Below, piece after piece: positions 36,033 through 44,027 of a DNA stretch of 64,000 nt (position 1 is its first letter; each line of letters starts with the position of its first letter). Origin of the DNA: Acetothermia bacterium 64_32 (GTDB lineage: Bacteria; Bipolaricaulota; Bipolaricaulia; Bipolaricaulales; Bipolaricaulaceae). Made by a program: the position numbers and the translations under genes. The stretch is taken from positions 34,956-98,955 of the forward strand of contig LGFI01000007.1 of assembly GCA_001508155.1 (NCBI GenBank). The letters run 5' to 3'. The notes beneath the pieces were generated by a model. It did no database searches. It was given only the letters and a program-made list of their open reading frames with translations, and had not been told where the DNA came from.

Positions 36033-37745
36033 ATGACCAGGGTACACGAGGCCAGGCCGCGGGACTGCGTGCAAGCCCACTTCCCCGACGGGCGCACCTT
36101 CGAGGGGCCCATCGGGACCAGCCTGGAGGAGTTCGTCCGGGCCGCCTACCCGGACCCCACCATCCCCCCCATGGCCGCCATCGTGGACGGGAAGCTGAGG
36201 GAGCTCGGCACCCCTATCCGCCGCGACGTCGAGGTGAGGCCCATCTTCCTCACCGACTCGGACGGGATCCGCATCTACACCCGCTCCCTGAGCTTCCTCC
36301 TGGCCGCCTGTGTGGAGGAACTCTTCCCCGGGGTCGAGCTCGTCATCGAGCACTCCGTGCCCTATGGGGGCTACTACTGCCGGGTGGCCGGAAGGCCCCC
36401 GCTTTCCCCGGAGGAGCTCTCACGCCTGGAGTCCCACATGCGGAGGCTGGTAGAGCAGGACCGCCCCATCCTGCGCCAGCGGGTCAGCCTCCAGGAGGCC
36501 AGGGATTGGTTCGCCGCCCGAGGGAAGCCCCACAAGGCCGAGCTCCTCTCCCTGCGGGGGACGGATCACCTGCACCTCTACCAGCTGGGGGGGTTCCGCG
36601 ACTACTTCTTCGGCTATCTTGTCCCCTCCACCGGCTACCTTCCGTACTTCGCCCTGACCCCATACCACGACGGGTTCATCCTCCGCTTCCCCAGGCGGGA
36701 GCGCCCCACGGAGCTTTCCCCCCCTGAGGACTACTCCACCCTGTGGCAGGTGTTCGTGGAGTACCGAAGGTGGCTTGAGCTCCTGGGGATCTACGATGCC
36801 TGGACGGTGAACGAGGCGGTGCGCACCGGACGCATCCGGGAGGTGATCCTGGTCTCGGAGGCCCTGCACGAGCAGCGCATTGTGGGGATCGCCCGGGCCA
36901 TCGCCGAGGCCACGCCGAAAAGGAGGCTGGTTTTGATCGCTGGCCCCTCCTCCTCGGGGAAGACAACCTTCACCAAGCGCCTGGCGGTACAGCTCATCGC
37001 CCAGGGGCTCAGGCCCTATCCGGTGTCCCTGGACGATTACTTCCTGCCCCGGGAGGAGATGAGGGCCCGCGGCCTTAAGGATTTCGACGACATCTCGGCC
37101 TTGGACCTCGATCTTCTGGCCCGCCACCTGGAGGAGCTCCTCTCGGGCCGGCCGGTAACCCTCCCCCACTACAACTTCCGCACCGGAACCAGGGAACGGG
37201 GACCTAAACTGAAACTGGCCCGGGACGAGTTGCTGCTCGTGGAGGGACTCCACGCCCTGAACCCCTCCCTCCTCCCCGGGGGGATGGCAAAGGACACGTT
37301 CGGGATTTACGTGTCCGCCCTGACCCAACTGAACCTGGACAGCTCGGTACGCCTCCACACCACCGACACCCGGCTGCTCCGACGGATCGTGCGGGACGCC
37401 GCCTTCCGGGGGTACCCGGCGGAGGAGACCCTCAGGCTGTGGCCAAACGTGAGGCGGGGAGAGAAGCGGTTCGTGTTCCCCTATCAGGGCCGGGCGGACA
37501 TGATGTTCAACTCCGCCTTGGTCTATGAGTGGTCGGTGCTCAAACCCAGGGTGGAGCCCCTGCTCCTGCAGGTGCGCGACCCCCGCCTCAAGATAGAAGC
37601 AGAGAGGCTGCTTGCCACCCTCAGATGGATCGCGCCCTACAAGGGGGACGAGATCCCCGCCACCTCCATACTGCGGGAGTTCATCGGCGGGGGGATCCTG
37701 CGGGGTTACTACCCCACCCCCCTGGAACGGGCCGTGGGGAGGTGA
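36033..37745 (+). CDS. Nucleoside/uridine kinase-like protein with TGS and ThrRS-like N-terminus
   Basis: A 570-residue protein of the udk-related nucleoside kinase type found in many anaerobes. An N-terminal TGS-like domain (about 13-72) is followed by a region like the second additional domain of threonyl-tRNA synthetase (about 75-250). The C-terminal P-loop kinase has Walker A GPSSSGKT at 304-311, SLDDYF, and LPHYNF as in uridine kinases. Likely reaction: ATP-dependent 5'-phosphorylation of a nucleoside. It begins 18 nt after the secretion operon but has its own promoter. Confidence 0.85.
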   Translation: MTRVHEARPRDCVQAHFPDGRTFEGPIGTSLEEFVRAAYPDPTIPPMAAIVDGKLRELGTPIRRDVEVRPIFLTDSDGIRIYTRSLSFLLAACVEELFPGVELVIEHSVPYGGYYCRVAGRPPLSPEELSRLESHMRRLVEQDRPILRQRVSLQEARDWFAARGKPHKAELLSLRGTDHLHLYQLGGFRDYFFGYLVPSTGYLPYFALTPYHDGFILRFPRRERPTELSPPEDYSTLWQVFVEYRRWLELLGIYDAWTVNEAVRTGRIREVILVSEALHEQRIVGIARAIAEATPKRRLVLIAGPSSSGKTTFTKRLAVQLIAQGLRPYPVSLDDYFLPREEMRARGLKDFDDISALDLDLLARHLEELLSGRPVTLPHYNFRTGTRERGPKLKLARDELLLVEGLHALNPSLLPGGMAKDTFGIYVSALTQLNLDSSVRLHTTDTRLLRRIVRDAAFRGYPAEETLRLWPNVRRGEKRFVFPYQGRADMMFNSALVYEWSVLKPRVEPLLLQVRDPRLKIEAERLLATLRWIAPYKGDEIPATSILREFIGGGILRGYYPTPLERAVGR

Positions 37746-37747
37746 AC

Positions 37748-38260
37748 ATGAAGCCCATCAACCCTTGGGAAGGCTTTGTTCAGCTTCAGGAGAATCTAGA
37801 AGGAAATGGGGTGTTCCTTGTTTCGGTGGACAAGGAGGGGCGCGCCAACCCGATGACCATCGGCTGGGGGCTTTTGGGGACGGTGTGGCGCAGGCCGGTC
37901 TTCCTGGTCTTGGTGCGCCCTTCCCGGTTCACCCACCATCTGATAGAGGAAAGCGGTGGTTTTGCGGTATGCGTGCCCAAAAAGGGGGAGCTTTGCGATG
38001 CCTTGGGGTTCTGCGGGACGCACTCCGGGCGCCAGGTGGACAAGGTGCGGGAGCTGGGCCTGGAGCTCCTCCCTGGTAGGAAGGGCAGGGTGCCGCTCTT
38101 GGCCGGCTGCGCCGTCCACTATGAATGCCGGGTGGTGGCCCAGACCCGGCTCGCCCAAGGGAAGCTTTTCTCCCCGGAGATACAGGCCCGCTACTACCCC
38201 GAGGGGGACCTACACACCCTTTTCTTCGGAGAGATACTGGCCGCCTGGAGGGCCGCTTAG
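37748..38260 (+). CDS. Flavin reductase-like FMN-binding protein
   Basis: A 170-residue flavin reductase-domain protein (split barrel). The segment NPMTIGWGLLGTVWRRPVFLV and the later HYECRV are typical. ATG 37748 lies 2 nt after the kinase stop; the longer frame upstream overlaps the kinase. Its last 51 nt overlap the 3' end of the convergent miaA gene. Possible role: supply of reduced flavin or direct reduction of an unknown substrate. Confidence 0.82.
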   Translation: MKPINPWEGFVQLQENLEGNGVFLVSVDKEGRANPMTIGWGLLGTVWRRPVFLVLVRPSRFTHHLIEESGGFAVCVPKKGELCDALGFCGTHSGRQVDKVRELGLELLPGRKGRVPLLAGCAVHYECRVVAQTRLAQGKLFSPEIQARYYPEGDLHTLFFGEILAAWRAA

Positions 38261-39172
38261 CCACAGCCGGAACACCTCCTCCCCCACCTCCTCCGGGGAG
38301 CGGCCGGTGACGTCTATCCAGTGGACCCCCGGTTCCCTGCGGAAGAAGGCCAGCTGCCTTCTGGCATAGGCCTTGGTGTTGGCCAAGATCCTCCTTTTTG
38401 CATCCTCCAGACTACATTTACCTGAGAAGAACTCAAAGAGCTCCCGATAGCCGATGGTGTGGGCGGCGGGGGCGTCCGGGGGGAGGCCGAGTTCCCACAG
38501 GCGGCGGGCTTCCTCCACCAGGCCCAGGGAGAACATCCTTTCAAGCCGGGATTCGATGCGGCGGAGGAGTTCGTCCCTTTTGAGCTTCAGCCCAACTTTA
38601 ACGAGTGGCCAGGGGAAGGGCCTTTCCCTCCCCCAGTGGTCTGAGATGGGCCTTCCGGTGAGGTAGTACACCTCCAGGGCTCGCACGATGCGCACCCGAT
38701 CTTGGGGGCGGATGCGGGCGGCGGCCTGGGGGTCCACCCGGCGCAGTTTTTGGTAGAGCTCGGCCAGGGGGCGAGAAGCCAGCCTCCGCCTCAGGGCCCG
38801 GTCGGCGGCCGGGCCGGGGAAGAGCCCTTGGGTGATGGCCCGCACGTAAAGGGTACTCCCCCCCACCACGATGGCCCGGTGCCCCCGGGCGTGGATCTCC
38901 TCCACCAGCCGTTCACAGTCGGCCCGGAAGCGGGCGGCGTCGTAGCCCTCGGTGGGGGGCAGGATCCCGATCAGGTGATGGGGGACCCGGCGAAGCACCT
39001 CCTCCGGCGGCCGGGCCGTGCCGATCTCAAGGCCCTGGTAGATCGCCCTGGCGTCGGCCGAGATGACCTCGGCCCCGGCCCGGGCCGCCACCCGGGCCGC
39101 CACCTGGGTCTTCCCACTGGCCGTGGGCCCCAGGATGAGGAGGACGCTCTTTCTGGAGGGTTTGCCCGTCAC
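38210..39172 (-). CDS. miaA: tRNA dimethylallyltransferase MiaA
   Basis: A 320-residue enzyme that adds the isopentenyl group to A37 of tRNAs reading UNN codons. The P-loop GPTASGKT (about 15-22), SADARAIY (usually SADSRQVY), GGSTLYVRAI and the C-terminal YARRQLAFFR are present. It is the last gene of the long minus-strand series and overlaps the flavin reductase gene tail to tail by 51 nt. Confidence 0.95.
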   Translation of the reverse strand: MTGKPSRKSVLLILGPTASGKTQVAARVAARAGAEVISADARAIYQGLEIGTARPPEEVLRRVPHHLIGILPPTEGYDAARFRADCERLVEEIHARGHRAIVVGGSTLYVRAITQGLFPGPAADRALRRRLASRPLAELYQKLRRVDPQAAARIRPQDRVRIVRALEVYYLTGRPISDHWGRERPFPWPLVKVGLKLKRDELLRRIESRLERMFSLGLVEEARRLWELGLPPDAPAAHTIGYRELFEFFSGKCSLEDAKRRILANTKAYARRQLAFFRREPGVHWIDVTGRSPEEVGEEVFRLWLSGPPGGQYLSEEKGV

Positions 39173-39174
39173 CC

Positions 39175-40398
39175 CTACACGGCCCGGAAGACCAGGCAGG
39201 CGTTCTGGCCGCCGAAGCCGAAGGAGTTGGAGAGGGCGGTGTGGGGGTGGGCTGGGCGCACCCGGGGAACGTAATCCAGATCACATTCGGGGTCGCGTTG
39301 TCGCCAGGTCACCGTGGCCGGGAGCAGCCCTTCGCAGAGGGCGAATATCGTCGCCCCCGCCTCCACCGCCCCCGCCGCCCCCAGCAGGTGTCCGATCTGG
39401 GACTTGGTGGAGCTCACGGGCACCTCATGGGCCCGCTCCCCCAACAGGGCCTTGATCGCCCGGGTTTCAGCCCGATCGTTGAGCGGGGTTGAGGTGCCGT
39501 GGGCGTTTATGTAGTCCACCTCCTGGGGCGAGAGGTGGGCGGAGGCCAGGGCCTGCTCCATGGCCCTCCTTGCCCCCTCCCCGTCCTCCGGGGGGGCGGT
39601 GATGTGGAAGGCGTCCGAGGTCTGGCCGAAGCCGGCGAGCTCGGCCAGGGGCTGGGCCCCCCGGGCCCGGGCGTGTCCCTCTGACTCAAGGAGCAGGATC
39701 CCCGCCCCCTCCCCCAGGACGAACCCGTCCCGCTGGGCGTCGAACGGCCGGGAGGCGGTGTGGGGGTCCGGGTTGCGCGACAGGGCCCCCATGCGGTCGA
39801 AGGCGGCGAACACAAGCGGGATCAGCACCGACTCAGTACCACCAGCCAGTGCCCAATCCACCTCGCCCCTCCTTATCCAACCCCAGGCCAGCCCCAGGGC
39901 ATGGGCAGAGGCGGCACAGGCCGTCACCACCCCCACACTGGGCCCCTTTATCCCCAGCTCTATCGACACCTCCGCCGCCGGGGCATTGGGCATCATCACC
40001 GGGGCCAAAAGAGGCGACACCCTGTCCGCCCCCCGCCGGAGCAGCACAAGGTGGTTCTCCACCAAGGCCTCCATGGCCCCGATCCCTGTCCCCACCACCA
40101 CCCCCCCGCGCTCGGTGTCGCGCGGGGAAAACCCCCCGTCCTCGAGCGCTAACCGGGCCGCGGCCAACGCCATCTGGGTGGCCCGGCCCATCCGCCGCGC
40201 CCGCCTGGCAGGGATGAAGGAAAGCGGGTCAAAGCCGTCGGCCACCCCAGCCACCTTGGCCCCGATCCCCTCGAGGTCGACCTCCCGATCCACCCGGCGG
40301 ATGGCCACCCGGCCCTCCCGCAGCCCCCGAAAGAACTCCTCCCTCCCCACCCCCAAGGGGCTTATGACCCCAAGCCCCGTAACCCATACCCTAGGCAA
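39175..40398 (-). CDS. fabF: 3-oxoacyl-[acyl-carrier-protein] synthase II
   Basis: A 407-residue condensing enzyme of fatty acid synthesis. The active-site Cys lies in VVTACAASAHALGLA, the two His in NAHGTSTPLND and TKSQIGHLLGAAG; the C-terminus LSNSFGFGGQNACLVF is typical. I choose TTG 40398, with GAGGTGG 6 nt upstream; it overlaps the atpC-like stop by 8 nt. Another TTG at 40419 is in frame. No other fab genes are nearby. Confidence 0.95.
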   Translation of the reverse strand: MPRVWVTGLGVISPLGVGREEFFRGLREGRVAIRRVDREVDLEGIGAKVAGVADGFDPLSFIPARRARRMGRATQMALAAARLALEDGGFSPRDTERGGVVVGTGIGAMEALVENHLVLLRRGADRVSPLLAPVMMPNAPAAEVSIELGIKGPSVGVVTACAASAHALGLAWGWIRRGEVDWALAGGTESVLIPLVFAAFDRMGALSRNPDPHTASRPFDAQRDGFVLGEGAGILLLESEGHARARGAQPLAELAGFGQTSDAFHITAPPEDGEGARRAMEQALASAHLSPQEVDYINAHGTSTPLNDRAETRAIKALLGERAHEVPVSSTKSQIGHLLGAAGAVEAGATIFALCEGLLPATVTWRQRDPECDLDYVPRVRPAHPHTALSNSFGFGGQNACLVFRAV

Positions 40399-40648
40399 GC
40401 TCAACCACCTCGTCCCCAAAGACCACGGTGCCCCCTTTCCGGACCTCGATGAGCCCGGCCTTAACCCGGAAGGTACGCTGGCCTTCCCGGAGCTTCACCC
40501 GCACCGGGGCATCCAGCAAGGCGAACACCGCGGGGGCGTGCCCGGGGAGGATGCCGACCCAGCCTTCCGCCGCCCGGGCAAACAGCCCCGTCACTTCCCC
40601 GGAAAAAACCTCCCGCTCCCCGGAAAGGATCTTGCATTCCATGGCCAT
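40391..40648 (-). CDS. atpC: ATP synthase epsilon-subunit-like protein (beta-sandwich domain only)
   Basis: An 85-residue protein matching the N-terminal beta sandwich of F-type ATPase epsilon: MECKILSGEREVFSGEVTGL, then EGWVGILPGHAPAVFALLDA and FRVKAGLIEVRKGGTVVF. The C-terminal helical hairpin that regulates the enzyme (normally another 45 residues) is absent. No other ATP synthase gene is in the window; it sits between recO and fabF. It may be a minimal epsilon displaced from its operon. The start could be ATG 40648 or ATG 40642. Confidence 0.85.
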   Translation of the reverse strand: MAMECKILSGEREVFSGEVTGLFARAAEGWVGILPGHAPAVFALLDAPVRVKLREGQRTFRVKAGLIEVRKGGTVVFGDEVVELA

Positions 40649-40675
40649 AAGCTTAGCCTGCCCCAAGGCCCCTCG

Positions 40676-41368
40676 CTAGCGGGAGAGCTGCACCTCCCCG
40701 AACCGCTGCAGGAGCCCCTCGATGGCCCTCAAATCCCCTTCCTCGGCCCGCAACTTCCCCGCGGCGGAGAGGGGAAGCCGGGCCAACCCCCGGAGCGTGT
40801 GGACCAGCCTGGGGGTCAGCACCTCCCCCTCCCCCCCGCAGCCCATGCACAGCAGCCCCCCCAGCTCCGGCGACCAGGTGAGGTCGCTTTCCCCCCCACA
40901 CCGCACGCAGCCGTCCAGGTGCGGCCGATGGCCGGTGGCCGAGAGGATCCCCAGGATATAGGCGAGGTAGAGCTGCTTGGGGGGGCCTCCCCGCTCCAGG
41001 GCGGAAAGGAACCCCAGGAGGAGCTTGTAGGAATCGGGATCGGCTGCGTCCCTAGGCACTAGGCGAAGGGCCCACCGGACCCCGGCCAGGGCGCAGCCCA
41101 ATCGGTCCAGGTCCCCCCGCACGTTGGGGAACGTGCCTGCCAGGTCCGCCGCCCGCAGGAGGGCCAGGCCTGAACGTAGGTAGAAGATGACGTCCACCAG
41201 GTTGAGCACGTCCAGGGCTGCCCCGGAAGGCCTGTCCAGGCGGCGGGCCCCCTTGGCCAGGAGGTCCAGCCGGCCGAAGTTCGGGGTGAGCAGGACGACG
41301 ATGCGGTCTGTCTCGGCGTGGTCCTGGGTGCGGAGGACGATGCCGCGGGCGCGGGACAGCCGGGCCAC
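40676..41368 (-). CDS. recO: DNA repair protein RecO
   Basis: A 230-residue RecO. The N-terminal OB fold begins SRARGIVLRTQDHAETDRIVVL, and the zinc finger CVRCGG ... CMGCGG is in the C-terminal half. RecO helps load RecA in the RecFOR pathway. The start is GTG 41368, 1 nt after the deoC stop. Confidence 0.93.
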   Translation of the reverse strand: MARLSRARGIVLRTQDHAETDRIVVLLTPNFGRLDLLAKGARRLDRPSGAALDVLNLVDVIFYLRSGLALLRAADLAGTFPNVRGDLDRLGCALAGVRWALRLVPRDAADPDSYKLLLGFLSALERGGPPKQLYLAYILGILSATGHRPHLDGCVRCGGESDLTWSPELGGLLCMGCGGEGEVLTPRLVHTLRGLARLPLSAAGKLRAEEGDLRAIEGLLQRFGEVQLSR

Positions 41369-41369
41369 C

Positions 41370-42041
41370 TTACTCCGGGGCCCCCTCGATCACCTGGGGG
41401 CCTTTGGAGGTGCCGATGCGGTTTGCCCCGGCCTCGATCATCTGAAGGGCGGTCTGCCAGTCGCGGATGCCGCCTGCGGCCTTCACCCCCATCCGCTGGC
41501 CCACCACCCGCCGCAGCAGGGCCACGTCCTCCCGGGTGGCCCCACCGGGGCCGAAGCCGGTGGAGGTCTTCACGAAGTCCGCCCCGGCGGCCTTGGCCAG
41601 GATGGCCCCCGCTTCCTTTTGCTCATCGGAAAGCAGGGCACACTCCAGGATCACCTTGAGCACCACCGGCCGGGGGGCCTTGTCGAGGACCTCCCTCACC
41701 GCCCGGATGTCCGAAAGGACATAAGGATAGTCCCCATCCATCAAACCGGCCACGTTGATCACCATGTCCACCTCATCCGCCCCGTCATCCACCGCCTGCT
41801 TGGCCTCAAACGCCTTGACCTCGGGCTTGTGCTGACCATGCGGGAAGCCCACCACCGTGCACACCTTGACCCCGGTGTCGCGCAGGAGCTTCCTGGCCAG
41901 GGCCACATAGGGGGCGGGGACACAGGCCGCCCAGAACCCGTACCGGGCTGCCTCCTCACACACCCGCTCCACCGCCGCCCGGTCCGTGGCCGGGCCCAGC
42001 ACCGTATGGTCTATCAACCTCGCGAGCTCCCTCTTGCGCAT
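41370..42041 (-). CDS. deoC: Deoxyribose-phosphate aldolase
   Basis: A 223-residue class I aldolase that splits 2-deoxyribose 5-phosphate into glyceraldehyde 3-phosphate and acetaldehyde. LIDHTVLGP near the N-terminus, EVDMVINVAGLMDGDY, the Schiff-base Lys in ADFVKTSTGFGPGGAT and GVKAAGGIRD near the C-terminus are diagnostic. ATG 42041 follows GGAGGGTGG. It is flanked by the racemase gene (10 nt upstream) and recO. Confidence 0.96.
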   Translation of the reverse strand: MRKRELARLIDHTVLGPATDRAAVERVCEEAARYGFWAACVPAPYVALARKLLRDTGVKVCTVVGFPHGQHKPEVKAFEAKQAVDDGADEVDMVINVAGLMDGDYPYVLSDIRAVREVLDKAPRPVVLKVILECALLSDEQKEAGAILAKAAGADFVKTSTGFGPGGATREDVALLRRVVGQRMGVKAAGGIRDWQTALQMIEAGANRIGTSKGPQVIEGAPE

Positions 42042-42051
42042 CCACCCTCCT

Positions 42052-43164
42052 TCAAACCCGCCAGCTCCAGGCCGCCACCTGGAAGGCCAGGATCCGCTCC
42101 GGTACCACCTCCACCCCCAGCCCCGGCCCCGGGGGAAGCGGGATCGTGCCCTCAGGGGTGAGCGCAAACGGGGGCTCGGCTATGTCCTGGTGATAATAAC
42201 GCGAGGTGGCGGAGATGTCGTGGGGCAAGGTGAAGCCGGGGAGGGTGGCCAAGGCGGCGTTGAGGGCGCGCCCCACCCCGGTCTCGAGCATCCCCCCACA
42301 CCAAAGCGGCACCCCCCGGGCCTGGGCAAGCTCGTGCACCTCAAGCGCTGCCGAAAGCCCACCTACCCGGCCTTGCTTCACGTTGATGATCCGACAGGCG
42401 GAGAGCTCCAATGCCTCCCAAGCCCGATGGGGGGATGATACGGATTCATCTAGGCAGATCGGGGTCTCCAGGAGACCGGCGAGTTTGGCATGCCCCAAAA
42501 GGTCGTCGTACCCCAGGGGCTGCTCCACCATCATGAGCCCGAACCGGTCAAAGGCCTTCAGGTGGTCGGCCTCCTCCAGGGTGTAGGCGCAGTTGGCGTC
42601 CACCGAGAGGGGGAGCTCCGGGAACCGTTCCCGGACCGCCTCCAGGACCTGGATGTCCCAGCCGGGCTTCACCTTGAGCTTGACCCTGCGGTAGCCCTGC
42701 TCCACGAAGGCCGCCACCCGGTCCAAAAGGGAGGGGATGTCCTCCTGGATCCCGATGCTGACCCCCACCGGGATCCGGTCCCGCACACCCCCGATGATCC
42801 TCCAGAGGGGTTTTCCCTCCCTGCGGGCGTGGAGGTCCCATAGGGCGGCCTCCAGGGCGGCCTTGGCCATGGGATGGCCCCGCACCGGCGCCAGCACCCG
42901 GGGGAGGTCTGAGGGATGGGAGAGCCGCCTTCCCCTCAGGAGGGGGACGAACGCCTCCTTGATCACCGCAAGGGCGGTGTACACCGTCTCATAGGAGTAC
43001 CAGGGGCCGGCCCCGGCCACACACTCCCCCCAACCGCTCCCCCCCTCCCCCTCCAGGGAGACCAAAAGCGCCCTGCGGACCCTCTCCTCACCGAAACTGG
43101 TGCGGAAAGGGTGCACCAAAGGGAGCTCCAAAAGGTGGGCTGAAATCCGTTTCAGTTCGATCAT
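42052..43164 (-). CDS. N-acylamino acid racemase / o-succinylbenzoate synthase family
   Basis: A 370-residue enolase-superfamily enzyme of the OSBS/NSAR group. The catalytic Lys pair region KLKVKPG (KxK), metal ligands in SVDANCAYT, VEQPL and CLDES, and the second catalytic Lys in NVKQGRVGG are visible. The gene is coupled (ATGA) to a GNAT acyltransferase, the arrangement of the N-succinylamino acid racemase pathway that turns D- into L-amino acids. No menaquinone genes are in the window, so racemase is favoured over OSBS. The deacylating M20-type hydrolase of that pathway is not here. Confidence 0.87.
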   Translation of the reverse strand: MIELKRISAHLLELPLVHPFRTSFGEERVRRALLVSLEGEGGSGWGECVAGAGPWYSYETVYTALAVIKEAFVPLLRGRRLSHPSDLPRVLAPVRGHPMAKAALEAALWDLHARREGKPLWRIIGGVRDRIPVGVSIGIQEDIPSLLDRVAAFVEQGYRRVKLKVKPGWDIQVLEAVRERFPELPLSVDANCAYTLEEADHLKAFDRFGLMMVEQPLGYDDLLGHAKLAGLLETPICLDESVSSPHRAWEALELSACRIINVKQGRVGGLSAALEVHELAQARGVPLWCGGMLETGVGRALNAALATLPGFTLPHDISATSRYYHQDIAEPPFALTPEGTIPLPPGPGLGVEVVPERILAFQVAAWSWRV

Positions 43165-44027
43165 GGTCGGGAAAACACCTCCTGGGAGGCGGGCTCCAAA
43201 ACCAGAAAGCTCCTTTCCCCCTGGTGGAAAAGCCCCACCACCCACCAGCCCTCCGAAAAGTACAGGCTCAGGGCCTGACGGGATTCCAACCGCCAGGCCC
43301 GGGCCAGCTCCAGGTCGGCCCGCCTCAAGGCCTGAAGGTCCTTTGGGATCTCAAACAGAAGCTGCGGCGCCGAAAGCCCGGGACGAAAGCCAGCCGGGGC
43401 CCTTAGCCCGGAAGGGAGCCGACGGGTGCGGTTGATCGTCTCCGCCCTCCCCAGCGCCAGCCGGGGCTCGGTCCGCCCGCCCAGATGGGCCTCGGTGCGG
43501 GGGGAACGAAGACGCCACTCGCACAGGAACCGGTCCGTGGGAAGCCCCCGATTACGAACATCCCGGAACTCACCATAGTAGTTAGGCATATATCTGGTGA
43601 CCACTGCACCGAGCTTGTTCAGGTTGAAGTGGGCGTTCCTGGACTCCAGGGGGTCGAATGTCCAGGTGATGAGGTCGATCCCCTGTTTCAAGACGTGCTG
43701 GCGCTGGGCGCACTTTAGCAGGTACCCCACCCCCTTGCCCTGCCAGTCCGGGCGCACCGCGGCCATGAGGGACTGATGGCGCAGGGTCTTCCCCACCTCC
43801 CACCAGCCCACGAGTGAGAGCACGAACCCCACCATCTCCCGCCCCGGGCCGACCCCATCGTAAGCTGCGAGGAGCAACCCCCCGCCCTCCACGATGGTGT
43901 GGAGGACGTGATCAGGCACCACCGCCACGTCGTCAAAGCCCCAAACGGCCTTCTGCAGGGCCTCACATTCCCGGTACCCCCGATGGTGGTGTACCGGTTC
44001 AATTACAAGCTGAGCGTTTGTCCTCAT
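43161..44027 (-). CDS. GNAT N-acyltransferase paired with the racemase
   Basis: A 288-residue GNAT protein of the type often encoded next to N-acylamino acid racemases (COG3375-like). ALQKAVWGFDD is near the N-terminus, the acetyl-CoA loop is VRPDWQGKGVGYLLK (about 91-105), and WTFDPLESRNAHFNLNKLGA (about 119-138) is a family hallmark. Predicted role: acylation, possibly succinylation, of D-amino acids for the racemase that follows. Its start overlaps the 3' end of the diguanylate cyclase gene by 29 nt. Confidence 0.83.
   Translation of the reverse strand: MRTNAQLVIEPVHHHRGYRECEALQKAVWGFDDVAVVPDHVLHTIVEGGGLLLAAYDGVGPGREMVGFVLSLVGWWEVGKTLRHQSLMAAVRPDWQGKGVGYLLKCAQRQHVLKQGIDLITWTFDPLESRNAHFNLNKLGAVVTRYMPNYYGEFRDVRNRGLPTDRFLCEWRLRSPRTEAHLGGRTEPRLALGRAETINRTRRLPSGLRAPAGFRPGLSAPQLLFEIPKDLQALRRADLELARAWRLESRQALSLYFSEGWWVVGLFHQGERSFLVLEPASQEVFSRP

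Noticed and set aside
42052..43164. Assignment as menaquinone menC
   Set aside because: No other men genes are nearby, and the coupled GNAT gene favours an N-acylamino acid racemase.
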